Under the pieces are notes generated by a model, which searched no databases, was not told where the DNA came from, and saw nothing but the letters and a program-made list of their open reading frames with translations. DNA of 64,000 nucleotides, from positions 26,870 through 90,869 of the forward strand of contig JACRBZ010000070.1 in the NCBI GenBank assembly GCA_016219185.1, written 5' to 3'. Shown in pieces: positions 55,177-63,716 of the stretch (its first letter is position 1; the number at the start of each line of letters is the position of its first letter). This stretch comes from Deltaproteobacteria bacterium. Its GTDB lineage: Bacteria; Desulfobacterota; Desulfobacteria; Desulfobacterales; Desulfatirhabdiaceae. Position numbers and translations under genes: made by a program.

Positions 55177-55601
55177 GGCCTTCCTCCTTCGAGCATCAAT
55201 TTCCCATCCTTTATAAACTGCCTGATTTCCTCGTCGGAAACAACGATCTTTTCCATGCGGTCGATCTCTTCAAAATCCAGATTGGGGTTGCGTTTCTTAT
55301 ATTCCCTTTCGACTTCGGGGTTGAAGCCTTTTCCGGCCAGGGCAATTTCCCGCTGGCTGGCGGATTTCTGAACATTGGCATCTCCGGCGCGAAGAACGAT
55401 CTCTTTTTCGGTCAGGGCGGAGCTGTGAATCCAGCCGGACTGTCCGCCCTTGACCGAGACAAAAAGCCACGGGTCCTGCTGCCGGATCACCGTCACCGCA
55501 TCGCCATAGGCAACCGAAGCAACGATTTTTCCGAGAAAGGACGGATCATCCCGCAGTTTGCCGTCCTGAACCTGAACGCTCATCCTTTGATTCTGAGCCA
55601 T
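55173..55601 (-). CDS. SH3-domain protein
   Basis: A 142-residue protein whose first half is a bacterial SH3 (SH3b) domain: MSVQVQDGKLRDDPSFLGKI, VTVIRQQDPWLFVSVKGGQS, GWIHSSALTEKEIVL. The second half is charged and mostly helical (FNPEVEREYKKRNPNLDFEE). There is no signal peptide in the frame, which is odd for a domain that usually acts at the wall. Its gene overlaps the M48 protease gene by 4 bases, so the two are coupled. Confidence 0.85.
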   Translation of the reverse strand: MAQNQRMSVQVQDGKLRDDPSFLGKIVASVAYGDAVTVIRQQDPWLFVSVKGGQSGWIHSSALTEKEIVLRAGDANVQKSASQREIALAGKGFNPEVEREYKKRNPNLDFEEIDRMEKIVVSDEEIRQFIKDGKLMLEGGRP

Positions 55602-55808
55602 GACAAATACCCCTTAACAAAATATAGGTCGTGATGATGTCTGTTAAAACAGCATGGAGCGGTAAGACAGCGCCAAAAACAACGGAATTACAAGTAAATA
55701 AGGTTATCCGCAGGGCAGGGCGACGTCAAACTTTTCCATGTATTCGTTTTATTTAGGAATGATGACATTGTCAATATCAAAAAAAATCTTCAGCGGCTTC
55801 GGCTTTGC

Positions 55809-58475
55809 TTAATCCGGCTGCTGAACCGTTTCTCGGGGGGCGGAATCTGAATCGGCGGCTGAACCAAAAAGCTCGAGCATCAGCTTGAATAAATCCGCTT
55901 TTCGAATCGGCTTGGTGAAGAAATGAGAACAGCCGGCATCCAGGCACCGCTGCCTCTCGGTGCTGAAGGCATGGGCCGTCAGGGCCACGATCGGAATCGG
56001 CGCGGCTTTGCTGTCGTTTTCCAGTTTCCGGATGCTGCGAGTGGCCTCAAAGCCGTCCATGACCGGCATTTCCATATCCATCAGGATGAGATCCGTTCCG
56101 CCATTTTGATATTTTTCAATGGCTTCCCGGCCATTTTCGGCAATATCGATGTGAACCGCCGTCTTTTTCAGATAGGCTTCGATGATCCTGCGGTTGACCG
56201 CGACATCATCGACCAGAAGGATACGAACGGGCGGCAGGATCGGGGTCATGACGATTCCGGTCTGCAAGTCCCGCGGCTGGGGCTGCGCAAGGGCACGCGG
56301 TATTTCCGGAATTTCGGAGACCTCCGGAAGGCGCAGCGTGAATATGAAACAAGACCCCAGTCCGGGTGTGCTCTCGACGCGGATTTCCCCTCCCATGGCC
56401 TCGATAAGCCGTTTGCTGATAGCCAGCCCAAGCCCTGTTCCCCCGTACTGCCGGTTGGTGGAAGTCTCTGCCTGGGCAAAATTCTCGAAAATAAGCTTCT
56501 GTTTTTCAGCCGGAATGCCGATGCCCGTGTCCCGAACTTCGAATTGAAAGCAGCCTGTGGATTGTTTTCCGGATGGGGAAGAAACCGTGATCCGGATCGA
56601 ACCTTGCGGCGTGAATTTGATGGCATTGCCGATAAGATTCATCAGAATCTGCCGAATACGGGTGGGATCTCCCGATAAAAAAGGCGGCACTTCAGGCGCA
56701 ATCCGGCAGGTCAGTTCCAGCCCCGATTGATGGGCTTTGTGGGATAAAATATGGATAACGCCTTCCACAAGTTCCCGGATGTTCAGGGGGATGCTTTCCA
56801 GCGACAACAGGCCGGCTTCGATTTTTGACAGATCGAGTATATCGTTAATGAGCGACAGGAGCAATTCCCCGGAGTTCTGCAGGGTCTGAAGGTAATCTTT
56901 CTGCTCTTCCGTGAGAGCGGTTCCGGACAATAACTCTCCCATGCCGAGGATGGCATTCATGGGGGTTCGAATTTCATGACTCATGCGGGCCAGAAAATCG
57001 CTTTTTGATTGACTGGCCAGATCCGAGCGTTCCTTTGCGTCTTTCAAAAACCGGGTATTTGCCAGCATGCGCGCCAGTGACTGACGGAAAAACACCACCC
57101 AATTCTGGGTCTGGCGCAGTTTGAGCAGGCCGAGAATCGCCAGTTGACTTAAAAGAAGGCCCGATGGAAGCAGCGGGGAAACATAGATTCCCGATTTGAG
57201 AAACGTCTGGAAAGCGCCTGCCCACCATGTCAGGGACAAAATTCCGCAGGCTGTCAGGATGACCGAGGCTCCGGCACGTGCGATCAACAGGGTTGCAAAG
57301 AGTCCCGAGCCGGCAATCAGCATCAGCTCCAGACCCGGCATCCAGCCGGGCCGCCAGTGGTAGGAGGATTGAAGAATATCGTCCACGATATTGGCATGAA
57401 GCGCAACTCCGGGAAACAGGGGTTCCATCGGCGTGGTTACGGAATCTTTCAACCCGGAAGCCAGTATGCCCACAAAAACCACCCGGCCGTTCAGCCGCTC
57501 TTCGGGGATCCGGTTGTTCAGCAGATCGGCCGCTGAAATATAGCCTGCTGTGTTCCAGCGCCTGTAAAACTTCACCATCAGTTGTCCGCCGGCATCCACC
57601 GGTACAATATATCTGCCGATTTGGAGGCTTTCGACTCCCGTGCTGCCCATGTGAATAACCAGGGGCTGCGCGCTTTTATCCGGGTTGAGGGCCGTCATCA
57701 GCGTGGCCAGGGGAAGTCCTGCATGGATGTTGTCCCGATATCGGATCAGCAGGGGAATGCGGCGCACCACGCCATCCGGGTCACTGACGGCATTGATGAA
57801 TCCGGAGCCCGTGGCGGCTTCGGCCAGAAGCGGCAGAACGCATGCCGCAGCCTCTGCCTTGGGCAGGCAGTCGATCAATGCGGGATGGTTCGGGCGTGTT
57901 CGAATGACCGGGTAAAGCGGATGCGGACGGCAAGCGGCGACAGCAGACGTACCGGCCGTGTTTTCAAAGAAAAAGGAATAGCCGAATACGAAAGGGCCTG
58001 TTGCCAGGGTCTCGGCAAGGACCCGGTCATTGTCCAGAAGGTCATCCGGAAGTCCCTGAAAACGGATTTGAACCCGGTAATCCCGCTCCAGGTCTTGTTG
58101 CAGATGAAGCGGCGAAGTCCGGTCCGGTTCCGTAAAAAGAATGTCCACTCCGACACTCAAGGGATGGTTTTTTTGAATTTTTTCAAGGAGCCTGGCCACC
58201 CGATAACGCGGCCAGGGCCATTGGCCGAATTCCTTCAGGCTGCGGTCGTCAATTGCCACGATGACGGAAGTATCCGAAGCCGTCAGACCGCCCGCGGCCC
58301 GTGAAAAACCGTCATACAGTTTAAGGTCGATAAGGTTTGAAAAAGAAGGCCTGAAAATTTGAAGCAGGGCGAATAAGAGGGTCAGAACCAGTCCTGCTGC
58401 CGGTATCGGAAGAAAATCGCGACCCTGACGGGTCCACCAGGACTCACGTTTTGAAAGCGGAAAAGGGATAGGCAC
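55809..58475 (-). CDS. CHASE2-domain hybrid histidine kinase
   Basis: An 888-residue membrane sensor kinase. A first helix (PAAGLVLTLLFALLQIF), a periplasmic CHASE2 domain (about 50-370; GQWPWPRYRVARLLEKI, SVGVDILFTEPDR), three helices (about 375-455), HisKA with the phospho-His near residue 500 (RMSHEIRTPMNAILGMGELL), HATPase_c (VRDTGIGIPAEKQ, GGTGLGLAISKRL) and a receiver with an acceptor Asp near 796 (LILMDMEMPVMDG). GAGG lies 5 bases before the ATG. It shares its sensor type with the cyclase at 52092-54224 and follows the OmpA-like lipoprotein gene by 24 bases. Confidence 0.94.
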   Translation of the reverse strand: MPIPFPLSKRESWWTRQGRDFLPIPAAGLVLTLLFALLQIFRPSFSNLIDLKLYDGFSRAAGGLTASDTSVIVAIDDRSLKEFGQWPWPRYRVARLLEKIQKNHPLSVGVDILFTEPDRTSPLHLQQDLERDYRVQIRFQGLPDDLLDNDRVLAETLATGPFVFGYSFFFENTAGTSAVAACRPHPLYPVIRTRPNHPALIDCLPKAEAAACVLPLLAEAATGSGFINAVSDPDGVVRRIPLLIRYRDNIHAGLPLATLMTALNPDKSAQPLVIHMGSTGVESLQIGRYIVPVDAGGQLMVKFYRRWNTAGYISAADLLNNRIPEERLNGRVVFVGILASGLKDSVTTPMEPLFPGVALHANIVDDILQSSYHWRPGWMPGLELMLIAGSGLFATLLIARAGASVILTACGILSLTWWAGAFQTFLKSGIYVSPLLPSGLLLSQLAILGLLKLRQTQNWVVFFRQSLARMLANTRFLKDAKERSDLASQSKSDFLARMSHEIRTPMNAILGMGELLSGTALTEEQKDYLQTLQNSGELLLSLINDILDLSKIEAGLLSLESIPLNIRELVEGVIHILSHKAHQSGLELTCRIAPEVPPFLSGDPTRIRQILMNLIGNAIKFTPQGSIRITVSSPSGKQSTGCFQFEVRDTGIGIPAEKQKLIFENFAQAETSTNRQYGGTGLGLAISKRLIEAMGGEIRVESTPGLGSCFIFTLRLPEVSEIPEIPRALAQPQPRDLQTGIVMTPILPPVRILLVDDVAVNRRIIEAYLKKTAVHIDIAENGREAIEKYQNGGTDLILMDMEMPVMDGFEATRSIRKLENDSKAAPIPIVALTAHAFSTERQRCLDAGCSHFFTKPIRKADLFKLMLELFGSAADSDSAPRETVQQPD

Positions 58476-58499
58476 CTCTTGTAACCCGATACGGGCAAG

Positions 58500-59204
58500 C
58501 TACCGTATAATGACTTCCACGCGCCGGTTGCGTGGCTCCGAAACGCGGTTCGGAGTCGGAATCAGGGGAAGTTTGTCACCGAAAAAATGGACATCCAGGT
58601 GTTCGGACGGGATGCCGGCATCCGTCAGCAACCGGCGGACGGACTCGGCGCGTTCCCGTGACAGTTTCAGGTTAACGGATTCGGACCCGGTACGGTCCGC
58701 ATGTCCCGCAATACCGATATCCGAAGACCGGCGCTGCTCGATAACCGAGATGATTTTCGGGATCATCTCGGTTGATTCCGGAATTAAAACAGAAGATGTT
58801 CCCTGGAAATACAGTAAAATGTGCACCGCGGAATCGGGCAGGGCGGAAAGGGCCGCCCCGAAAATCCGCTGAACCGTTTCAGGCGACATTTCAGCCGGAG
58901 GGCTGGGAGCGGCGTCCGGCGAGGTGATCTCCGTTGCCAGATAAGGGCGATCCATCGTTTGAGTCCCCCCCGAGGTCCGGACGATCAACCGGCCCGTCCG
59001 GCCTTCGGCGTTCGGCAGCAACACCATCTGGTGCTGGGGGCGGGTGCGAACCGGGTCCCGGATCAGACGAATGATCACTTCCGGCGTTTCCCCGGTTTTT
59101 GACGGGGGCGTTTCCGGGCGCGGGGAATGGCTGGCGCACCCCGATGCCAGCACCAGCAACAAAAAGGCAATCATTGTTTTTTGCCATGGATGATTCGGGC
59201 GCAT
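58500..59204 (-). CDS. OmpA-like peptidoglycan-associated lipoprotein
   Basis: A 234-residue outer-membrane lipoprotein. The signal peptide ends in a lipobox (LLLVLASGC). After a proline-rich linker the C-terminal half is an OmpA/Pal domain (IGIAGHADRTGSESVNLKLS, SRERAESVRRLLTDAGI, RVSEPRNRRVEVIIR), which binds peptidoglycan. It lies 3 bases after the FecR gene and 24 bases before the CHASE2 kinase gene, so it is probably part of the same envelope-signalling operon. Confidence 0.92.
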   Translation of the reverse strand: MRPNHPWQKTMIAFLLLVLASGCASHSPRPETPPSKTGETPEVIIRLIRDPVRTRPQHQMVLLPNAEGRTGRLIVRTSGGTQTMDRPYLATEITSPDAAPSPPAEMSPETVQRIFGAALSALPDSAVHILLYFQGTSSVLIPESTEMIPKIISVIEQRRSSDIGIAGHADRTGSESVNLKLSRERAESVRRLLTDAGIPSEHLDVHFFGDKLPLIPTPNRVSEPRNRRVEVIIR

Positions 59205-59207
59205 GGT

Positions 59208-59753
59208 TTATTCGCCCCCTTCCGCCTGCACGGCAAAACGGGTTCCCCGGACGCCGATTTCCGCGACCGGGGTTTGAACGCGCATGGTTTCCGGCGCCAG
59301 TTTGGCAATCTGTCCGGAAACAAAGGCAGCCGTTCCCTGGATAAGCCTGCTGAGAAACGAGAATCCGCCCCGTTCCGGCTGAAACACGAAGTCGTCGATT
59401 TTTACCCGGCTGTTGGGGCCGAGCGATACGAGGGTGTCATCCCGGAAAATCACCCCCAGAGACCCGGTTTGATCGGTCAGAAAAACATCTCCGGTGTAAA
59501 CCATGGCACCGGCTTGCGCGGGAATGGAGTTTCCGCCGCGCAGAACAGAGGCTTTATCCTGGACGGTCTTGATGCAGCCGATGGGGGAGGGGGGTTCCGC
59601 CGCCGATGTTTGGGTGATATCGAGTTGAATCCCCGAGAACAACAGGATTGCCATCCCCCAAAAAAAGAATCGTTTTGTCCATTCAAATGGAAACGCAGGG
59701 CCGGCGTCTCCATTTGAATGGATGTCGGGTGCATTGGGCTCGGTGCTAAACAT
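59208..59753 (-). CDS. FecR-domain protein
   Basis: A 181-residue protein with a short cytoplasmic start, one hydrophobic export signal or anchor (RFFFWGMAILLFSGIQLDI) and a FecR domain (about 60-181: VLRGGNSIPAQAGAMVYTGD, VSLGPNSRVKIDDFVF, VAEIGVRGTRFAV). Here FecR is not paired with a sigma factor but with CHASE2 sensors, a pairing I recall from other bacteria. The frame is open to 59864; ATG 59753 is chosen because it overlaps the end of the rubredoxin gene by 8 bases. Confidence 0.85.
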   Translation of the reverse strand: MFSTEPNAPDIHSNGDAGPAFPFEWTKRFFFWGMAILLFSGIQLDITQTSAAEPPSPIGCIKTVQDKASVLRGGNSIPAQAGAMVYTGDVFLTDQTGSLGVIFRDDTLVSLGPNSRVKIDDFVFQPERGGFSFLSRLIQGTAAFVSGQIAKLAPETMRVQTPVAEIGVRGTRFAVQAEGGE

Positions 59754-59961
59754 CACACCTGATTTCCCGGGTGGATCCCGGGCCTGCCAGGGGTTTAAAG
59801 CATTTTTTGCCTGCTCCGCAGATCGGGCATTTCCACTCGTCATGCAGGTCTTCAAAACGGACACCCTTGGGAATCTTTCCTTTTTTGTCGCCCTTGTCCG
59901 GATTGTAGATATAGCCGCAGTTTACGGTCTGGCACTGCCACATGTCCTCGGGATTCGCCAT
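59746..59961 (-). CDS. Rubredoxin with CX4C site
   Basis: Small one-iron electron carrier, 71 residues. The second iron site WKCPICGAGK is standard, but the first reads WQCQTVNCGYIYNPDKGD, with four residues between the cysteines where most rubredoxins have two. This is the arrangement of the Rd-2 type known from Desulfovibrio. The 13 residues after CFKPL are an unusual tail that includes a further cysteine. AAAGGAGG lies 6 bases before the ATG. It heads the operon with the FecR gene, an unexpected partner; sulfate reducers use rubredoxins with oxygen-reducing enzymes. Confidence 0.94.
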   Translation of the reverse strand: MANPEDMWQCQTVNCGYIYNPDKGDKKGKIPKGVRFEDLHDEWKCPICGAGKKCFKPLAGPGSTREIRCDV

Positions 59962-60186
59962 GAATATCCTCCTTTGCGCCGGTTTTTTTTGATGTAAGCC
60001 TGCTCACCTGGAGTTATTTTTCTTACCCGACATTCCCGATATCTTCAATAAGTATTTTTCAGCGGGTTTCGTATCCCGATGCCTCGATTCACGCATTCAC
60101 GCAACATGGTCCTTGCACTCCCGAACCGCATGCCTTAAACTCATAAAAATCAGTCAATGCAATGCCCGGTTGTGAGAGGATAATAG

Positions 60187-61773
60187 ATGACCACGCCATT
60201 GAAGCTGAACATGATTTTCAAGGACAGGATCGGGATTGTCGCCGATTTTTCCACCCTGATCGCCGAAAAAGGTTTCAGCATCACATCCATGGAGGTGGAG
60301 CGAAAGGATGACAAGGCCGATGTCTACGTCGGCATCGAAAAAAAGGACCGTATGCCGGACCGGCAGGCGATTTTTGAGATGCTGGGAAAGATTCCGGGCC
60401 TTCTTGAAATCAGATTCCTGGAATTTCTGCCGCAAGAGATGCGGGAAAACAGATTCCGGGTCGTCCTCGACAATATCGGGGATGGCGTTATCTCCATCGA
60501 CAGGGACGGCAGGATCACGACCATAAACAAGGTCGCCCGAAGGGTTCTGAACCGGGATCATGACGAGATGACCGGCAGGGACATTAAAGAGTTCGACTTT
60601 CCCGATTTTGAAATCCTGGAATGCCTTACCGGGAAAAAGTACACAAACGTTCAAAAAATTCTCATCACAAGGAAAGGACGATTTCAGTACCTGGCTACCG
60701 GAAGGCCCATCATTGATTCTTCGGGCACCATCGTGGGCGCGGTGGAAATAGACAGGGACACCCGGGAAATAAAGATGCTGGCCCACTCGATTTCTCAGCC
60801 CAGCCGGGTCACTTTCGGCGATTTTATCGGGAACAATGCCGTTGTCAAGGAAGCCATATCCTTTGCCCTGAAAATAGCCAAAACGGATTCCGTTGTTTCC
60901 ATACGGGGCGAGAGCGGCACGGGAAAGGAACTTTTTGCCCAGGCCATCCACACGGCGAGCGGCCGCAAGGGGCCGTTTGTTCCGGTCAACTGCGCGACCC
61001 TGCCCGAGCCCCTGCTGGAAAGCGAGCTTTTCGGATATAACCCCGGAGCCTTTACCGGCGCCGGGAAAGAAGGAAAGCCGGGTCTTTTTGAGATAGCAGG
61101 CGATGGCTCCATTTTTCTGGATGAGATCGGCGAGATGCCGCTGAGTGTTCAGGCAAAGATCCTGAGGGTCATTCAGGAAAAATGCGTGAGGCGGATTGGC
61201 GGATCACGGGAAATTCCCATCAATACCCGGATCATCACGGCCACAAACAAGAATCTTGAACGCATGGTGCAGGAAAAACAGTTTCGGGAAGATTTATACT
61301 ACCGGATCAATGTGCTGCCCATCCATGTTTCTCCGCTCAGGGAAAGAATAGAGGACATTCCGCTTCTGGTCGAGCACTATCTGTTTCAGCTTGATTCCAG
61401 GCTCGACAAGACCGCGCAGTCTCTTTCAAAAGATGCTTTAGAAAAATTATCCGCACACGACTGGCCGGGCAATGTGAGGGAGCTGAAGAACGTCATCGAG
61501 CGGGCCGCGATTTTGTGCGATTCGGATCGCATCGAAGCAGGCTATATCCTCATCGGAAATGAAGTCGGGGAAAACATGAAAGGGATCAAGAAACCGTTTC
61601 AAACCGCGATTCCAGGAGACCAATTGCTCCAGCCCCTGATCCATGCGTATGAAAAACAGATCATTACCGATGTTCTGAAAAAATCCAGGAGCATTCGAAA
61701 CGCAGCCAAAACATTGGGTATTTCTCACACGGCCCTGCTGAACAAGATAAGAAAACACAGTGTGATCGTATAG
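60187..61773 (+). CDS. TyrR-like sigma-54 activator (ACT-PAS-AAA+-HTH)
   Basis: A 528-residue enhancer-binding protein of TyrR architecture: N-terminal ACT domain for small-ligand or amino-acid binding (about 5-75; [19 protein letters not shown]), PAS (about 90-195; [16 protein letters not shown]), AAA+ (about 215-440) and a C-terminal HTH ([19 protein letters not shown]). Walker A is GESGTGKE near 241, Walker B is [11 protein letters not shown], and the sigma-54 contact loop PGAFTGA near 287 is intact, unlike E. coli TyrR, so it should work with sigma-54. GAGAGGAT lies before the ATG. The next gene is alanine dehydrogenase, behind a sigma-54 promoter. Confidence 0.93.
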   Translation: MTTPLKLNMIFKDRIGIVADFSTLIAEKGFSITSMEVERKDDKADVYVGIEKKDRMPDRQAIFEMLGKIPGLLEIRFLEFLPQEMRENRFRVVLDNIGDGVISIDRDGRITTINKVARRVLNRDHDEMTGRDIKEFDFPDFEILECLTGKKYTNVQKILITRKGRFQYLATGRPIIDSSGTIVGAVEIDRDTREIKMLAHSISQPSRVTFGDFIGNNAVVKEAISFALKIAKTDSVVSIRGESGTGKELFAQAIHTASGRKGPFVPVNCATLPEPLLESELFGYNPGAFTGAGKEGKPGLFEIAGDGSIFLDEIGEMPLSVQAKILRVIQEKCVRRIGGSREIPINTRIITATNKNLERMVQEKQFREDLYYRINVLPIHVSPLRERIEDIPLLVEHYLFQLDSRLDKTAQSLSKDALEKLSAHDWPGNVRELKNVIERAAILCDSDRIEAGYILIGNEVGENMKGIKKPFQTAIPGDQLLQPLIHAYEKQIITDVLKKSRSIRNAAKTLGISHTALLNKIRKHSVIV

Positions 61774-61793
61774 TGGCAAATTATATTGCCACT
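61772..61793. promoter_or_regulatory. TyrR-box-like palindrome after the activator gene
   Basis: AGTGGCAA-N6-TTGCCACT, a perfect 8-bp inverted repeat with a 6-base centre that overlaps the activator's stop codon. TyrR boxes have the same geometry (TGTAAA-N6-TTTACA). It lies about 260 bases upstream of the sigma-54 promoter of ald, a normal enhancer distance. It could also act as a weak hairpin at the end of the activator message. Confidence 0.55.
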
Positions 61794-61862
61794 GGCAAGT
61801 AATCGGACCATTGGCATCTTGACGTGATATTACAATGTGTTAAGAGTCTATGATTCGCTGAT

Positions 61863-61885
61863 TGGAATGTTTTATTGCCATTCCA
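61863..61885. promoter_or_regulatory. Second palindrome in the ald upstream region
   Basis: TGGAATG-N9-CATTCCA, a perfect 7-bp inverted repeat. A third, AAAGATC-N9-GATCTTT, lies at 61999-62021. All are in the 431-base gap before ald. They are candidate activator sites or RNA hairpins; no gene is seen in the gap. Confidence 0.35.
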
Positions 61886-62050
61886 TCCGGCTCCGTGCGT
61901 CTTTTTCTGTGGATATCCCCCGAGTGATGGGCTCTGTCCCCGGTCTCATCGTGCGCTCCGATCCGCGGGTATCCCGCTTACTGCTTTATTTCAGCCCGAA
62001 AGATCCTCCAATCCGATCTTTCTTAGCCTTTTCCCCGGGTACCGGATGAG

Positions 62051-62068
62051 TTGGCAAACATCTTGCAA
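62051..62068 (+). promoter_or_regulatory. Sigma-54 promoter for alanine dehydrogenase
   Basis: TTGGCAAACATCTTGCAA has GG (62053-62054) and GC (62065-62066) separated by exactly 10 bases, with TTGGCA at -24 and TTGCA at -12, near the consensus. Transcription would start near 62078, giving a leader of about 127 bases. Confidence 0.82.
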
Positions 62069-62204
62069 AGTTTTCAGGCTGTGCGGGCCACACTGTCCAG
62101 GTGTGATCGTCACGTAAAAAAATGCGGTTTGAAATCAGAACCATTTGCGACGGCGCAAGGCCGCCTCCTTTCTTTTCCATTCGTCACAACCAAGGAGAAT
62201 AAAC

Positions 62205-63317
62205 ATGATCGTAGGAATTTTAAAAGAAATCAAGACCGAGGAAAATAGAGTCGCCATGACCCCTGCGGGCGTGGAAGTCATGAAGCAGCATGGACATACG
62301 CTTCTGGTTGAGAAAGCCGCCGGCAGCGGCAGCGGATTTGAAGATGCGGCCTATGTCCAGGCCGGGGCCGAAATCGTCGCCGCGCCAAAGGAAATTTTCG
62401 ACCGCGCCGACATGATCATGCACGTAAAAGAGCCCCTTCCTCCTGAATACGAGCTCATCCGCGAAGGACAGATTGTTTTTACCTATCTTCACCTGGCTGC
62501 CGCTGAAAAATTGACGCAAACCCTGATCCAAAAAGGCTCCATCAATATCGCCTATGAAACCATTCAGAAGGCGGACGGGTCCTTGCCGCTTCTGACGCCC
62601 ATGAGCGAGGTGGCGGGGCGAATGGCCATCCAGCAGGGTGCCAAATATCTTGAAATGGCCCAGGGCGGCCACGGCGTTCTTCTTGGCGGAGTTCCGGGGG
62701 TGGATCCTGGCATGGTCGTCATCATCGGCGGCGGCATCGTCGGAACCAACGCGGCCAAGATGGCATGCGGCCTTGGCGCCAAAGTCTACCTTCTCGACAT
62801 GAATCTGGATCGCCTGCGCTATCTGAGCGATGTGATGCCCGCCAACTGCTTTTTGCTCGCGTCCACGCCAGCAACCATCCGCGATCTGATCTCAAGAGCC
62901 GACGTGGTGGTGGGCGCCGTGCTCATTCCGGGCACCAAGGCGCCGCGGCTGATCACGCGCGATATGCTCAAAATCATGAAAAAGGGTTCCGTACTGGTGG
63001 ATGTGGCCATCGATCAAGGCGGATGCTTTGAAACTTCAAAGGCGACAACGCACTCCAACCCGATCTACGTCGTGGACGGCGTGGTCCACTACTGCGTGGC
63101 CAATATGCCGGGGGGTGTCGCCAAAACCTCAACCCTCGCCCTGACCAACGCCACCCTGCCTTATGCGCTCCAGATTGCGGACAAGGGCTGGAAAAAGGCC
63201 ATGCAGGAAAACCTTGAAATCAAGCTCGGCGCCAACGTGGTCAAGGGCAAGGTCACCTACAAGGGAGTGGCGGACGCTTTTGGCCTGGACTACGTTCCCG
63301 TTGATTCCCTTCTCTAA
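62205..63317 (+). CDS. ald: Alanine dehydrogenase
   Basis: NAD-dependent oxidative deamination of L-alanine to pyruvate and ammonia, or the reverse. The 370-residue protein opens MIVGILKEIKTEENRVAMTP (substrate Arg), then MHVKEPL (catalytic Lys region), YLHLAA (His), the nucleotide motif IIGGGIVGTNAAKMACGLGA, and VDVAIDQGG (Asp). These are the conserved active-site elements. AAGGAG lies 7 bases before ATG 62205; a longer frame to 62145 is not supported. The gene has its own sigma-54 promoter and lies beside a TyrR-like activator, so it is probably induced by an amino acid, perhaps alanine itself. Confidence 0.97.
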   Translation: MIVGILKEIKTEENRVAMTPAGVEVMKQHGHTLLVEKAAGSGSGFEDAAYVQAGAEIVAAPKEIFDRADMIMHVKEPLPPEYELIREGQIVFTYLHLAAAEKLTQTLIQKGSINIAYETIQKADGSLPLLTPMSEVAGRMAIQQGAKYLEMAQGGHGVLLGGVPGVDPGMVVIIGGGIVGTNAAKMACGLGAKVYLLDMNLDRLRYLSDVMPANCFLLASTPATIRDLISRADVVVGAVLIPGTKAPRLITRDMLKIMKKGSVLVDVAIDQGGCFETSKATTHSNPIYVVDGVVHYCVANMPGGVAKTSTLALTNATLPYALQIADKGWKKAMQENLEIKLGANVVKGKVTYKGVADAFGLDYVPVDSLL

Positions 63318-63716
63318 GATGGGTCGCAAGTTCCCCCTTGAAAAAACCCTCTTGCAGAATGTTGATCATAAATGCTATTTGTATTATCAAAGACGTACTT
63401 ACCGTTATGTTCAGGTTACTGATCAAAATTAATTTGGATTCAGGGGATACAAAATTGTCGTACCCTGTTTTAAAATAAAAAAAGGCGATCGAAAGGAGAA
63501 AAAAAATTCGAGACCCTGTCAGCAGGCAAAAAAGGGGGGGAGGGGCTCGAAAAATTTTTGTGTCGTTATCATTCAGATTTAATTAGGCTTTTTACAACTG
63601 GTTTATTTTCTTTAATGGAAAATTGGCAAAATGCGGTCTTTAAAAATGCGAAAAAATCCAGGGGCTCGAAAACAGGTACTTAACATACTGAAAAACAAAT
63701 TAAATTTGACCATGCT
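63318..63716 (+). promoter_or_regulatory. AT-rich CRISPR leader region
   Basis: About 400 non-coding bases between ald and the first repeat, with long A-runs. The 12-base word GGGGCTCGAAAA occurs twice, at 63542 and 63661, 119 bases apart. The side is fixed as upstream because the repeats end in GATTGAAAC, the usual 3' end. No cas gene lies here. Confidence 0.65.

Noticed and set aside
61772..61793. TGGCAA...TTGC in the first palindrome read as a sigma-54 promoter
   Set aside because: GG and GC are 11 bases apart, not 10, and the sequence is a perfect palindrome, so an operator is the better reading.
61863..61880. TTGGAATG...TTGCCA read as a sigma-54 promoter
   Set aside because: The GG to GC spacing is again 11 bases; the site at 62051 has the correct spacing.
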